From the NCBI GenBank assembly GCA_013398015.1, contig VZRR01013053.1, positions 1,276,036 to 1,340,035 of the forward strand: 64,000 bases of DNA, read 5' to 3'. Numbering within the stretch: position 1 is the first letter of the stretch; each line of letters opens with the position of its first letter. The DNA is from Oreocharis arfaki. Lineage: Eukaryota; Chordata; Aves; Passeriformes; Paramythiidae. The position numbers and the translations under genes are program-made. Of the stretch, positions 38,201 through 50,930 are shown in pieces. Below the pieces are notes generated by a model, which was not told the origin of the DNA, did not search any database, and was given only the letters and a program-made list of their open reading frames with translations.

Positions 38201-41200
38201 TTTTCTACATGAGATAGATTGTCTGTGTGTAATGGAGGCCAGAGAAACACGAATTATGTAAAAAAGTTCTTTATCTTTTTGAAAACAGAGTGGTAGAATA
38301 ATTACTTTGCAAAGGGCAGTGAAATGAACATTGAGGAAACAGATGTTATAGCAGTAATCTATTGGGAGCCCAGAAACTCTTTAGAGTGTGAGCAATAATC
38401 CATTGGAAATGACTGAGAAAAAGCTGTTCTTGTATTGCGGCACTCACTAAGGATCTACACACAGATTTCTCAGTTATTTTCTCAAGTGTTGTCAAAATTT
38501 AGCAGTACAACATCTTCTGTATAAGGGGTATTTCAATTTGATAATGAGCTGCTAGTTTATCTAAATGACCCCAACAGAGAATGCTGTGCTGGGTATCAAC
38601 GGGTGAACAAGTTTCAGGTTTTGACATAGCAATGTGTGATGCTTCAGATCACACGTGTAAATAAGGAAAAAAACCCAACAAGTAGATTGTGTGTGAAGGG
38701 GTATTTTTATTTTGAGATTTTCAGAGATTTTTTTCCCTGCTGAATACTTGAGGTTTTGGTCCTCTGTAACCAGGACGACTAATTTCAGGTGCAGAAATTT
38801 ATAAAAACATAAAATTTTGCTGTGATATTGTTTCATTATTGCGTCAAGACTGGAGACCTAGACTTTGAAGAGAGTGTTGCAGACCCCAAAACTGAACTCA
38901 AATGTGCTGCAGTGCTTCTGTTTTAGCTCAACTACTGTTTAGCAGTAACAATAAAAACTTTAAAAACGTTTTTACTTCTTGATGTGACAGAATAATCCAA
39001 AACAATTGTTGCTTGGTAATTCTAATCTGTCGCTCATTTTGAGTGTTTTCCTGCTTTTTACCATGCTCAGTAACTGCTCAAAGCCAAAAGCAGCCCATGA
39101 ATTTGAAGTACATGAACTGGTCTGTGTTAAGTGCAGTAGGCTTCCACATTCTTGGCAGAAACAGTCCTCCGTGTCTTCTTTTCCCACTTAAAAATATTAA
39201 TGATTAATAATGATCCATATTTGTATGTCAAAGACTCTTCATACCTGTAGTTTGAAAGACCGAAGCCTGCAACACTGTATGAACTTTCAGGGCTCCCAAA
39301 ACATTGGTCCCTGTTGGCAAAGGCCAGTTAGTCTGACAGTTTTCCTTGATGCCTTATAAGTGTTGCTAATCTGAGGGAGATTAGTTGAAAAACGGCCAGT
39401 TTGTTGATTTCTTTTCTTGCCTGTTTATGGAACTAGAGAATTGTTTTGTAACTCTTCATGGTAGATGTCAGCATGAGTGAGGACTGCATGTCTGACACCT
39501 CTGCTGTTTGCAGCCGTGGTATTGAAATGGGACAGTGACGTATTTTTAGCACTCAGTAGCAATTACTGGCACCTTATTTTATACATACATATCTTTCGAT
39601 AAATAAAATAGAAAATAGAAAAAAGCTTCTCATTTTCCCTCTGCTGTGTTCAGCACCCTCATGACAGAAACTATGTGGGTTTGAGCCTAGTACTGACTTT
39701 TCCCTTCTCTTGCAAATCTTGCCTTTTCCCATTTTTTTAAATGTATCTTGTGTTTCAAGCAAATCCTATATTAGTAAGATTATTATCAGTTCTTAACACT
39801 TCTCCTTGCCTGTGGCTGTTCACTCCTAATATTGCTGCACCTGGCACATATGGGCCTCTGTGTCAGTCTAAGCAGAAAATAATAAACTTCTCATATCCAT
39901 TCACTGATAAACTGATAATTTTCTGTTGCAATATTTGTCTAGTCCTCTGTGAAGAACTTCATTGGACTAGTGTTGCTTTTCTTATCCTTTTCACTAGCGC
40001 TATACTTGCTTTGCTGTGTTTTCATGTTCAGTTTTTGATCCTTGCAAAGACGAGAACATATTGCCATTGTTTGCACTTTCATCCAAATTTGAGCACTGCT
40101 TATATGCTGAGACTTGTTTCCCTTGCTGCAATTCGTGTTGCTTGTCATACATGAGCTGTTTTTTGGGTCTTTTTGGTTTGAATGTGCATAAGTAATCCTA
40201 TTTGCTTTTCTTTCTCAGGGATATTTCTTGCAGTACTTTGCATTATATGTCCATAGCATTGCCCATAGCACAGTGAGGTTTCTGTGAACTTCTTCAAACA
40301 CATTAAACAAGAACTGTAGCTGTAAACTGTTGCGAAGAGAACTGTTGTTGTATTTTTGTGTGATTTTCCAGACACAGTTTCAGACTTTGCCTATTTGTAT
40401 GCTATTACTTCAGAATGGTTTTTTTTACAAATCTTGTAAACTTCTTGCCCATAGCCTTCTCTTATTTCATTGGTTCTCAGGTTGCTTGTAAGATTAGAAA
40501 ATGTCAGCACACTTGTCTGGCACATTCTGATAGTTTTTGACACATAATGCCAGGATGTGTCTTTCTGAGTGTTGTGGTCCAGAACAGTCTGGTCATGTTT
40601 CATGTGCTTGGTAGTCTGGAAGATTTTTAGGCAGATGGTGATATTTCTGTAATTTGACACATTCTTAAAATGTTTCTTTTACATTAACTGATGCTTTATT
40701 GCCCATTAATAAAAAAAAGAAAAAGAAAAAGTGCATAAGCACCAGTTCTATGTTCATTGAGAAGTATTATCTTTTTACTAGTGCCCAATAATAATTTGAA
40801 ATGCTATGTGAATTTGCTTTTTTTCCCTAGAAATTTCTGTTCTTTCAGAGACACTTTTATTTAATATTCTTATTGAACACTGTTTCAGCTTTCTCTCTAT
40901 TTCCAGAAATTGCATAGAGTCATGAAGCTTGACTTAATAGTGCTTGTAATTTAATCTGCGTATCATGATTTCTGCATAAGACAGGAACAGGTTCCAGCAA
41001 CTAGTTTAAATGTCCCAAGCCTTAATAGTGCTCTCCTTGCCTTATATTCTGAGTATAAGTGATCATAGGGTCAGAAGTATAAATTGTTTTAGTTTGCAGA
41101 GAGGTTGTTGCTTAGACACATGCCAGTTTTTGCATGGTAATCAGGCAATTTGTTGTTGTATGTTAATCTGTTATTTTCTATTTTAAAAGTATAATGAATG

Positions 41201-42414
41201 CTTGATAGGTTGAAATACATTTGCATAAACTGTTATGGGTCAAATTCATGGATCTTCTTTCTGAGTTTGTAATGAGACATGAAAATTCTAATGAGACATT
41301 CTAAATGAAGAGGTTCTTGATATGATGCTATGAATATAGCTGTGAAATGTGTTGTGAGAAATGGAACAAAAAGAGAACAGGAAAGTTTTTCTCTAATAAG
41401 AGATTTTTAAAAACAAACAACCAACCTTCCTTTTCAGGAAAGCTTCTTACACTCTTTCTTCTCTGATTCAATCCAAACTGCACTGCAGTCACCTTTGGAA
41501 AAAGATCAGCAATGGAGAGATCAATTGGGAAATGTGTAATTTTTTTTTTTTAAATAAAAATTTTATTAGCTTATGATGTGAGACAGGGGAGACATCTACA
41601 ATATTTCAGTGAACAGACGAAGGGATTTGCTGACTTAATATAGAGAAAGGGCTAAGGCATGGCTTAGAGCGCTGACACCCACAATGTTGTGTTGCTTATG
41701 TCAGCTACCAGTGTGTCAACAAAATTCAGGGCTTAGAATGTCTGGTCACCACTGCCAAATTTGTTTGGAAATGGTTGTATTGATTTGAGGGTTTGGAGAG
41801 TTTGGCACCAGGTGTATCAGTTAGTTTTGAGAGCAGAGAATGATGTCTCACCAGGTTTACTTACTAGTGTAGATGAAGGTTAAAGGAGGGACAGCAAATC
41901 AAATAATCAGCTCATTTTTGTTCGTCTTTGTTAGCTAACGGTGAATTTATGTACTTCTTATTCTAGTGTAGTGTGCACAGTATAAATACCGATTTCTTTG
42001 AACTGAATTTAAGACTTGGACCTGTCTCTGGATTTAGCTTGTAATTTCTGAAAGGTGTTGCTCGCAGCATTATGTACTTAAGCAACCTATTGTAACAGAG
42101 AGGCTGAGAAAATGTAGGTATAGAGTATTTTTTAAAGTGATGAGCAATAACAAAAGATAATAATTTCTGTTATAAAAGACTGTTGCAATTATAAGATATC
42201 AATCAAATTCTTTAATGTCATAAATATTGATAGAACAGTAATTTATTTTAAAATCAAGACATTCTGCAAGATGATGCAAACTGAATGAATAGTATCAGAA
42301 AACCTGAGTTACTGGACAGTTTTCCAGAAGCTCTCCTGAAAAAAGAACTGCGAATCCGTGCTGTCATCTCCTTTCAATGATGCCTGGTGTGCCAGCGCAG
42401 CTAAAAGAGTACAT
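35214..42414. other. unique AT-rich DNA
   Basis: No gene or repeat was recognised. Around 39,939-40,660 the minus strand shows three successive open runs. Those at 40,660-40,391 and 40,375-40,145 are in the same frame, separated by one stop; that at 40,148-39,939 is shifted. The 137-codon plus-strand frame at 39,741-40,154 lies opposite. No domain is recognisable, so this could be chance or a decayed coding segment. An A/G-rich run lies at 40,711-40,731. Confidence 0.6.
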
Positions 42415-42472
42415 TTATCTCCCTACACCTCATTTAAATCCCTTATTAATGCTGACATCTGTTCAAATCTTA
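42415..42472 (+). repeat. 58-bp dispersed segment, copy A
   Basis: The segment from TTATCTCCCT to CAAATCTTA matches 46,317-46,373 (and its duplicate at 48,134-48,190) at all but two substitutions (A/G twice) and one A. Homology stops abruptly on both sides. It contains CATTTAAATCCCTTATTAAT-like, homeodomain-type TTAATG sequence. Its identity as a transposon is not established. Confidence 0.85.
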
Positions 42473-44818
42473 ATTACCACATTACCACAAATAGTCCCTT
42501 GTCAAATCTAACCTAATTTAAAAATAGCTCAAAAACACAAGTGCAAAATGTGTCTCTATGTAATACAACGATGTTTTATTAATAAAGTAAATGGATACAT
42601 CATTTGCATAGTATCAAACCCATTAAGATTACAAAAAGTTTTATTCAGTTAATGGCATTTTTTTTGTTATGACAACTTATGTTGTTGATAACTTTTGTGT
42701 ATATGAAAACTGACTCAAATGCATTATACTTGGAAATGTTGATCCATTATCTTCCTAGAAAAACTTTTTTGCGTGATGTACAGTTGTTTTGTAGCTATGT
42801 CTCTAGCTGATACCTTTTACAGAATTGCAAACATTATTATTGAAACAAAACCAAAAAGACTGAAGTATTTTTGTGCCATTTTTATGATACCTAAATATTG
42901 AGCACATTATCGTGTGTTTGAAATGAGTAACTGAGTAGCAGAACCAGAATGTTAGAATATTTCCCCTTGTCAAAAAAGAAGAGTAAATCAATGGCCTTTC
43001 TTGATGCACATGTTTTCAGATGAATTGAAAGACCCTTAAAGGTCATTACCAGGTCTATGTAGCTCCAGATGTGCCTACCAAAAGTTATCACACTGTTTAG
43101 CTTTCTCAATTATATTGTTTGAGCCTTTCACAGTGTTGTGGCCTTTACCTGTGAGGTGAAGTACCAAAATCTTGGACAGCCAAAATCCCAGCAAAATTCA
43201 AAATTTGCCCCTTAGGGTTATGTAGAGGAACTATAGTGCTTTCAGGTGCAATAAAATAATTCATCAGCGGTAAAAGGGATGTAAAGAATCTCAAAGATGT
43301 GTTAGGCTAAGGAAAGGAGTGCCTTTGGGTATACTGCCCATCTGCTTGTAACTAAACAAAAACCAAAAAATGTGAAATGGACAGGGAAAGAGTATATATG
43401 TATAGCTGGACTTTCTGCCTGGCATTTAGAGATTGGTTACCAAGGCTAGCATCCAATCTGGGATTGTTCAGTATCATCTCCCCCCAGCTGTTGACAAAAT
43501 AAGAGCTGTATCTCTAGCTTATAAATTGCCCTTGCTACTTGGGTCATTGCTTTTGTGAAAAGCTTTGAGGCAAAAAACTTTTGTGTTTTTAAACACGTAA
43601 GCACTCTTAATGACTTTTCTGTGTATTCAGTCTTTCCTCCTAAATACGTTCAATATTTGTACCTTGCCATTGGGTAAGTTTCTGAATACATACGTCTTTT
43701 TGTGAAAGTCAGGTACCGGAAGCAACATAGTGCTGTGGTACTGTGAAGAGGTAGATGGAGGTAATGTTTGTTGTGCAGCTTGAAGCAAGCTGTACCAGCA
43801 TTAAAGGCTGTGCCTTCTGATTGCATAAACTTTATTCCCCCAAAATGCAAGTTTTAATCGTTGTGCTTCAATTTAAATGTGAAGCACAAATAGAGTGTTA
43901 TGTTGCCTTCCAAGTTTATGCATACATTTCTATTTAGTTTGCAATCTGAGAACGCTCGTGCGTTCCTATAAAATGAAAAATATCTTCAGGTAACCTTGTG
44001 AAGAAAAGGAAAACCTAAGCTTAGGTCTTACATTTCCAGTTCTCTACAATATGTTTTAACTTAATCTTCCAGCTGACTGTTAGAGGACTTAGATGATGAT
44101 GTTTTCTTGGAAGCTTTTTAAAACTGAGACCATGTCTTTCAAGAGATCTGATGAATGTTGCTATTGAGATAATCTATTGCATATTGAGAATCAGTTTTAT
44201 CTGCTGACTTGTCAAACATCGATAACAGTGATTTTTTTTTTCAGTAATGCCTTTTGTGAATAAAAACTTGCAAGAGTCTTGGAAAGTTTTGAATGAGACA
44301 AATCAGTGAGCTGAAAAATCAAATAACGCCTTCCCCCTAAAACTTAGGGTTTCTTGATTTATTAGAAATATAAAATTATTAATAAAGCAGGCAGCTGAAT
44401 CTTCTCTCATCTCTACTGTCAGTAAAATAAGAACACATTCTCTTAATTTTCTTAAACTCTTGAGTGTACTGGACATCAATGATTTTAAAATAGCTAAAGG
44501 AGCGCAGATCTGCTGAATGTAAGGTGATGTATCTCAATCAGCTCTTTTTGTAATAATAAAATAATAGCAAACAAGCATTTTCTTTTATTTTTTCATGTAT
44601 TTTTGTTCTGCAGAAATTAACTTAGGTCTATGGTCCATGCTAGTTCCTCCAAAAACAGCATAAAGCTCTGCTCTCTCTCTCTCCAGAGGAAGGGGCTGAA
44701 GGGTGGTGCATGCTAGAGAAACAAGGTATACTTATGCTTGGGAAGCCTGATCCACGTTCAATTAAATGCTATTTTTTTGGCTCAGCATTCCTGTGTTCTA
44801 GACTACATGTGTAAAAAT
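42473..44818. other. unique non-coding DNA
   Basis: Nothing recognisable was seen. The sequence is AT-rich with only short chance frames. A CT-rich run lies near 44,670-44,690. Confidence 0.65.
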
Positions 44819-46110
44819 GATACCGAGGGTATTGGGTGCTTTCTGGTTCTGGGTGATGATTTTGTTTTGTTTGTTCTAGCTCAGTTTACCACCGCCATAT
44901 ATCATCGTCTGAGTGGAATTCTCTTCTAGTGCCGAATGGCTTACCCACAACTAATGAGTAACATCTGTGAGGCTCAAGCAAAAGCAGCTGATGCTTACAG
45001 TCCATTTTGGATTACCAAACCTTTATTATGTATAATCTCATAAAAGCAAAAAATTCCACTGACCTGTCTAGTCCACAGCTGGCTGCTGGGAGGAAATAAT
45101 CTGTTTTCACATTTAAGTGCAGCAGATTTTTGATAGTCAGTGGAAACGGAACATTCGGTGATGCACAGTTTAAGAGTTTAAAATTTCCAGTGGTTATCTA
45201 GGTAATTGCTTGCTTTTCCCTCTCAGAAACAAGTGAATGAGGCAAGAATCGGGCAATCTGTACAAAATTGTTTTCTAATTGTTAAGCCTCAAAATATACC
45301 CCCAACTCTCAATCCCTTCTAATTTCTGTCACCTTGCATCTGCTTTCTTAGTCCTGCCAAGAGCATTTAAGAGCAATGCTTATCAGTCACAACTTGCTGT
45401 CTGTATCACGAGTGCTCAGATCAATGCCATGTACTCTACCTACGGAGGAGATCAATGTATTTTATGCTTAAAACTGAGTGTGCCACTAACACTTCTGTTT
45501 TAGAAATGGTAATATAATGTCCTGAATCACGGAGGACCTGGCTGAAGGCTCAGACACTTGAAACCAGCAGCAAGTCTTCTGCTGTAATTGTAGTGTGTTG
45601 TTTCTGATTGTTTTGCCTGTTGGGTGGGTTGCTTTAAATGTGTGTTCCTTCTTCCATTTTCTCATGTGTCAGTCTCTCAGAAATTTGGGGAGGCTTTAAA
45701 AACAGAGTGGGATCCAGTAAATGTGTAGATGGCATTCAGTGACTTTTGATGTGCTAAAAAGGATGTGAATTTCTAAAATGGAAAATGGATCTTTGGCTTT
45801 TGTTTCCCATCAGTGAAGTATTTTGGTATCCTGGTCCTGTTTACTCACTTTTACAAATACCACATAAAGTTTTGTATCACTATAGTGAGAATTACAGTCT
45901 GTATGTCTCAGCAACTAATTAATTGATTATCTTCTCATCTGCAGTGATCAGAATTGATGATGTATGAAGTCAAGTTCTGAATATATGTTTTTCAAGACTG
46001 GCTATCCAGAGTTTACTGAAATGGTTAGAGTTGATCATTGCAGTCCCTTGAACAAGAACAGGTTGCAGAGTCTGTTTTCCTGAGGAGAAAGTGCTTTCTC
46101 AAGAGCCTGT

Positions 46111-46143
46111 CCTATAGGACAATCCATCATATTGTCCTATAGG
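46111..46143. repeat. perfect 13-bp inverted repeat, 7-base loop
   Basis: CCTATAGGACAAT (46,111-46,123), CCATCAT loop, ATTGTCCTATAGG (46,131-46,143). The arms are exact reverse complements. In copy 2 (from about 47,932) the left arm is replaced by TTCGGAT while the right arm is unchanged, so only one version can form the hairpin. Confidence 0.95.
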
Positions 46144-46316
46144 TCTTAAAAATTAGAATGCCTAGATGGTAAAGCTTGCTCTTTCAGTAACAAATTAGTA
46201 CAGCAGTTGTATGGTCTGCACACACTTCAGGGAGATAAATTTACTATATTTGTGAGTATGATGCATCGCGTTGGTCATGACTTCTCTGTAGAGGTGTCCT
46301 CAGCTGGTGGGAATGC

Positions 46317-46373
46317 TTATCTCCCTGCACCTCGTTTAAATCCCTTATTAATGCTGACATCTGTTCAATCTTA
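46317..46373 (+). repeat. 57-bp dispersed segment, copy B
   Basis: This is the near-identical partner of 42,415-42,472. It lies inside duplicated block B, so its apparent second occurrence at 48,134-48,190 probably reflects the block duplication. Confidence 0.85.
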
Positions 46374-46640
46374 TGTGACTCAGTTGATTGATTTCTGAGT
46401 CAGTATTTCTACACAGGGGCATGAAACACGTCTTGCTCCTCCTTCTCTGATGATGTTCACCTCTGTGTACGATACTGAAAAGACTGTCCGATTTTAGTCC
46501 TGGCAATGATCTGTTTTCACTAAATTTATGTTCTATCCTGGGTTATGTAGTAGCACACACATTCCCATCTCAGTCTTCAGCCATGAAGCTTGTGTTACTG
46601 AAAAGGACTGCTCATTCAGCATTGCCTACTGCAAAAATAA

Positions 46641-46641
46641 N
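46641..46641. other. assembly gap (single N)
   Basis: A single N joins two near-identical ~1.82-kb copies. It is a contig junction. Confidence 0.95.
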
Positions 46642-48465
46642 GATACCGAGGGTATTGGGTGCTTTCTGGTTCTGGGTGATGATTTTGTTTTGTTTGTTCT
46701 AGCTCAGTTTACCACCACCATATATCATCGTCTGAGTGGAATTCTCTTCTAGTGCCGAATGGCTTACCCACAACTAATGAGTAACATCTGTGAGGCTCAA
46801 GCAAAAGCAGCTGATGCTTACAGTCCATTTTGGATTACCAAACCTTTATTATGTATAATCTCATAAAAGCAAAAAATTCCACTGACCTGTCTAGTCCACA
46901 GCTGGCTGCTGGGAGGAAATAATCTGTTTTCACATTTAAGTGCAGCAGATTTTTGATAGTCAGTGGAAATGGAACATTCAGTGATGCACAGTTTAAGAGT
47001 TTAAAATTTCCAATGGGTATCTAGGTAATTGCTTGCTTTTCCCTCTCAGAAACAAGTGAATGAGGCAAGAATCGGGCAATCTGTACAAAATTGTTTTCTA
47101 ATTGTTAAGCCTCAAAATATACCCCCAACTCTCAATCCCTTCTAATTTCTGTCACCTTGCATCTGCTTTCTTAGTCCTGCCAAGAGCATTTAAGAGCAAT
47201 GCTTATCAGTCACAACTTGCTGTCTGTATCACGAGTGCTCAGATCAATGCCATGTACTCTACCTACAGAGGAGATCAATGTATTTTATGCCTAAAACTGA
47301 GTGTGCCACAAACACTTCTGTTTTAGAAATGGTAATATAATGTCCTGAATCACGGAGGACCTGGCTGAAGGCTCAGACACTTGAAACCAGCAGCAAGTCT
47401 TCTGCTGTAATTGTAGTGTGTTGTTTCTGATTGTTTTGCCTGTTGGGTGGGTTGCTTTAAATGTGTGTTCCTTCTTCCATTTTCTCATGTGTCAGTCTCT
47501 CAGAAATTTGGGGAGGCTTTAAAAACAGAGTGGGATCCAGTAAATGTGTAGATGGCATTCAGTGACTTTTGATGTGCTAAAAAGGATGTGAATTTCTAAA
47601 ATGGAAAATGGATCTTTGGCTTTTGTTTCCCATCAATGAAGTATTTTGGTATCCTGGTCCTGTTTACTCACTTTTACAAATACCACATAAAGTTTTGTAT
47701 CACTATAGTGAGAATTACAGTCTGTATGTCTCAGCAACTAATTAATTGATTATCTTCTCATCTGCAGTGATCAGAATTGATGATGTATGAAGTCAAGTTC
47801 TGAATATATGTTTTTCAAGACTGGCTATCCAGAGTTTACTGAAATGGTTAGAGTTGATCATTGCAGTCCCTTGAACAAGAACAGGTTGCAGAGTCTGTTT
47901 TCCTGAGGAGAAAGTGCTTTCTCAAGAGCCTGTTTCGGATCCATCATATTGTCCTATAGGTCTTAAAAATTAGAATGCCTAGATGGTAAAGCTTGCTCTT
48001 TCAGTACCAAATTAGTACAGCAGTTGTATGGTCTGCACACACTTCAGGGAGATAAATTTACTATATTTGTGAGTATGATGCATCGCGTTGGTCATGACTT
48101 CTCTGTAGAGGTGTCCTCAGCTGGTGGGAATGCTTATCTCCCTGCACCTCGTTTAAATCCCTTATTAATGCTGACATCTGTTCAATCTTATGTGACTCAG
48201 TTGATTGATTTCTGAGTCAGTATTTCTACACAGGGGCATGAAACACGTCTTGCTCCTCCTTCTCTGATGATGTTCCCCTCTGGGTACGATACTGAAAAGA
48301 CTGTCCGATTTTAGTCCTGGCAATGATCTGTTTTCCCTAAATTTATGTTCTATCCTGATATCCTGGGTTATGTAATAGCACACACATTCCCATCTCAGTC
48401 TTCAGCCATGAAGCTTGTGTTACTGAAAAGGACTGCTCATTCAGCATTGCCTACTGCAAAAATAA
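46642..48465 (+). repeat. duplicated block B, copy 2 (1,824 bp)
   Basis: This is the second copy of 44,819-46,640, collinear throughout. Sequence continues uniquely after its end (GAATAATTC...). The length difference is fully explained by the two small indels described for copy 1. Confidence 0.95.
48134..48190 (+). repeat. 57-bp dispersed segment, copy B' in block B copy 2
   Basis: Identical to 46,317-46,373 as far as I can read. It is secondary to the block duplication. Confidence 0.85.
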
Positions 48466-50930
48466 GAATAATTCAAACTAATTATTCTTTGTTATTTGGC
48501 TGTTAGTTTGATTTGATACCACCTAGCCATATTTATCACTTCTCCGTATTTGGCTTGTTTTCTATGTATGTTTGTTATCTGTCTTTCCAATTCAGTGCTT
48601 TCCCAGTGTTGGTGAATATTCAGTCTCTACATTCTCTAATTCTCATTCTTTGCTATAAAGGGAGTATCTATTCATTCATCACAGAGGCACAGTTGTCTCT
48701 GGCTTCTCAAGTGGGTATTTCTTTTCTTTGAATATAGAGAATGTGCACTCTAAATTCTTGTACATTGGTGGAATCTTTTTTTTTCTTTAATATGTTCATT
48801 GAACCCCATCTTCTGTGTTTCAGATTTTTTTTTTCTGAGTATCTACCTACCTGTGCACATGCATAATTTTAATTTCTAGATGTTCATTCATAAATAGCTA
48901 CACATATATGGGGATTTTTTTCTGGTGCAAAACAGTGCTCTATGAATACCATCTTTGCTTTGCCACGGTTTTTTCTGTGACTGCCTCTGGTCTTGTCACT
49001 CTTGGCAGTTCTTTTTAGCCTTTAAACAATGTGCTTAGGCATAGATAGGGACAGGGATCTTCCACGAATTCAGATTATATTTAGCTAATAGAGAATCTGT
49101 TTATTGTTTCTGTTAATTAATTTTTGTCTGTACTCAAAAGGCTGGATTGTCTTTTCTTTTATCGCTGAAAGATGTTCTTATTTGATATTACAGTAATCAA
49201 ATAACCTCAGATTGGAAAGCAGCATCAGATTCATATGCCAAGAAGAAGTTTTCCACCCTAGGCATCAGATTCCTATTTGCTGCTGTCAAAGACTAAGTAA
49301 AGTGTTGGTCTTCCATGCAGTTGTATATATAAGCTTATTTCTTGAAACAAAAGATGGAAATAGTTTTTTAGAATATTCTTAGTAATATAATAGTAATACT
49401 CATTCGAGCAGTTTTGACAAAATAATCAGTTTTTAGTGTCTCTTGGAGCTGGATATACCATGTTTTCAGTTTAGATTAAATCCAACTTTGTTTTCTTCAC
49501 CTCTGAGAAAAAAATTCTGCGTTACCTAGCCAAAACCAATTAGCTCTATATTCTCTTTCCATATGTAGAACACAAGTTTTAACTCATTATTATTAATACT
49601 AATCACTGAATGTTTAAGTATTGCTATTCTTGAGTAGGTGTACAAATATTTAAAAGCAATATGGAAGAAGTAGCTTAGTTAAAAATGCTTTTACTTAGGG
49701 AAAAATAGGTACACCAAAGCATTTTTACATGTGGTATTTTTCATGACCAATTAAAAACCCCATAATTTATGATTGCTACAGTGTATATATTTTTTATTCC
49801 ATGTAGCATATTTTAGAATTAGTGGTACAGGAAAGCATATGTTGCAGTTAGGTTATTGAGATTACTGCTTAAATTTCTTTAGCTTCAATGTGCAGACAGC
49901 AATATCCAGCTAATGCTCTTTTCATTTCATTGGTGATATGAGGAAAGGTTGTTTATCTTAAATTGTTAATAATTTGCTAGATCAGCATCACTATATGGGC
50001 TGAGTAAAATTAATTATATGCAAACATTTTTTGTTTTCATGCCTTTCTTAATGATATGAAATATTTTCTGAATTATGTTTTATTTTGGAGATTTTTTTTT
50101 TTCATATAAGGATCCAAGTAATGGAGCTTTTGCCATTTTTCTCTCTTCAGTTTGGCCATGATTAAGCAGTTCTGCATCCTGTACAGCTCTTTTAGTTGTC
50201 TTCGTGCAAAAAACTACTCTTTACTGACTTTATTGGTCTGTGATGCCTGATACTCTACATACTGAAAGCAGCAAGAAAATTTCTGTAGCTGTCAGCATTC
50301 ATACATTCATAAGCAAGATCAAATAGTGTGTCTCCCTCCTCCTGTGTCCGAGGTGTTCTGTCTCATGGGAAGTCACAAAATAATTTTCAACAGTTTAGAA
50401 TGGATGAAGAGAGTTTTTTTGTCCAGCCTGCAGGTGATATGTCTTCTTTTCAAGATAATTGTCATGCTTGTCTGTGTCCCTAAGCACGTGGTCATTCTTA
50501 GCTCTGCTTGAAAAACTCTTACTTGTCCATGATAGGAAGCTGCTTTCTTTTGCTGAGGGTGACATTGCTAAGTGTACTCCATTGAATATAAACACAGTAA
50601 ATCCCCAAAAACCCTTAGTAACCGTTCTTTTTGATGTGTAATTTATGCTAATCTGTTTTCCTGGTTCTCAGAATGTTGTTCCATTGCAATAGGGTCTCCA
50701 CCACAGGAAAAAGTACTCAATTCTGGATGCAAGCTTATGTTTACAAGTTCAGTAAATAGCAACTCCTAACTTCTTTTGGACATTAGGTTTATGAAAAATT
50801 TACTTGTCCATGACATAAACAAATGGAGTGCCTGTGGCACAGCTCTGAGGGTGCAGTTTCCCGTTTAGATTTGCACCCATTGTTTACAGTAAGAACTTTA
50901 GTTGAGGTAGATTACATTATCCCATAAACA
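48466..50930. other. unique AT-rich DNA
   Basis: No gene, RNA or transposon was recognised. There are several T-rich runs. Confidence 0.7.

Larger units (their letters stand above)
44819..46640 (+). repeat. duplicated block B, copy 1 (1,822 bp)
   Basis: The segment from GATACCGAGGGTATTGGG to CTACTGCAAAAATAA is repeated after a single N at 46,641. I count roughly fifteen to twenty differences between copies (about 1%), including two small indels: a 13-for-7-base replacement near 46,111-46,123 and an 8-base ATATCCTG insertion in copy 2. The block is non-coding. Small open frames (45,279-45,503; 46,207-46,398) are conserved only because the whole block is duplicated. The divergence matches what two haplotypes of one bird could show. 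Confidence 0.95.

Noticed and set aside
43938..43989. 52-base exon-like segment between TTTAG and CAG|GTAACC
   Set aside because: The donor is weak and nothing supports the frame apart from being open.
46528..46752. 74-codon plus-strand frame crossing the N at 46,641
   Set aside because: It joins two contig ends across a gap, so the translated product does not exist as such.
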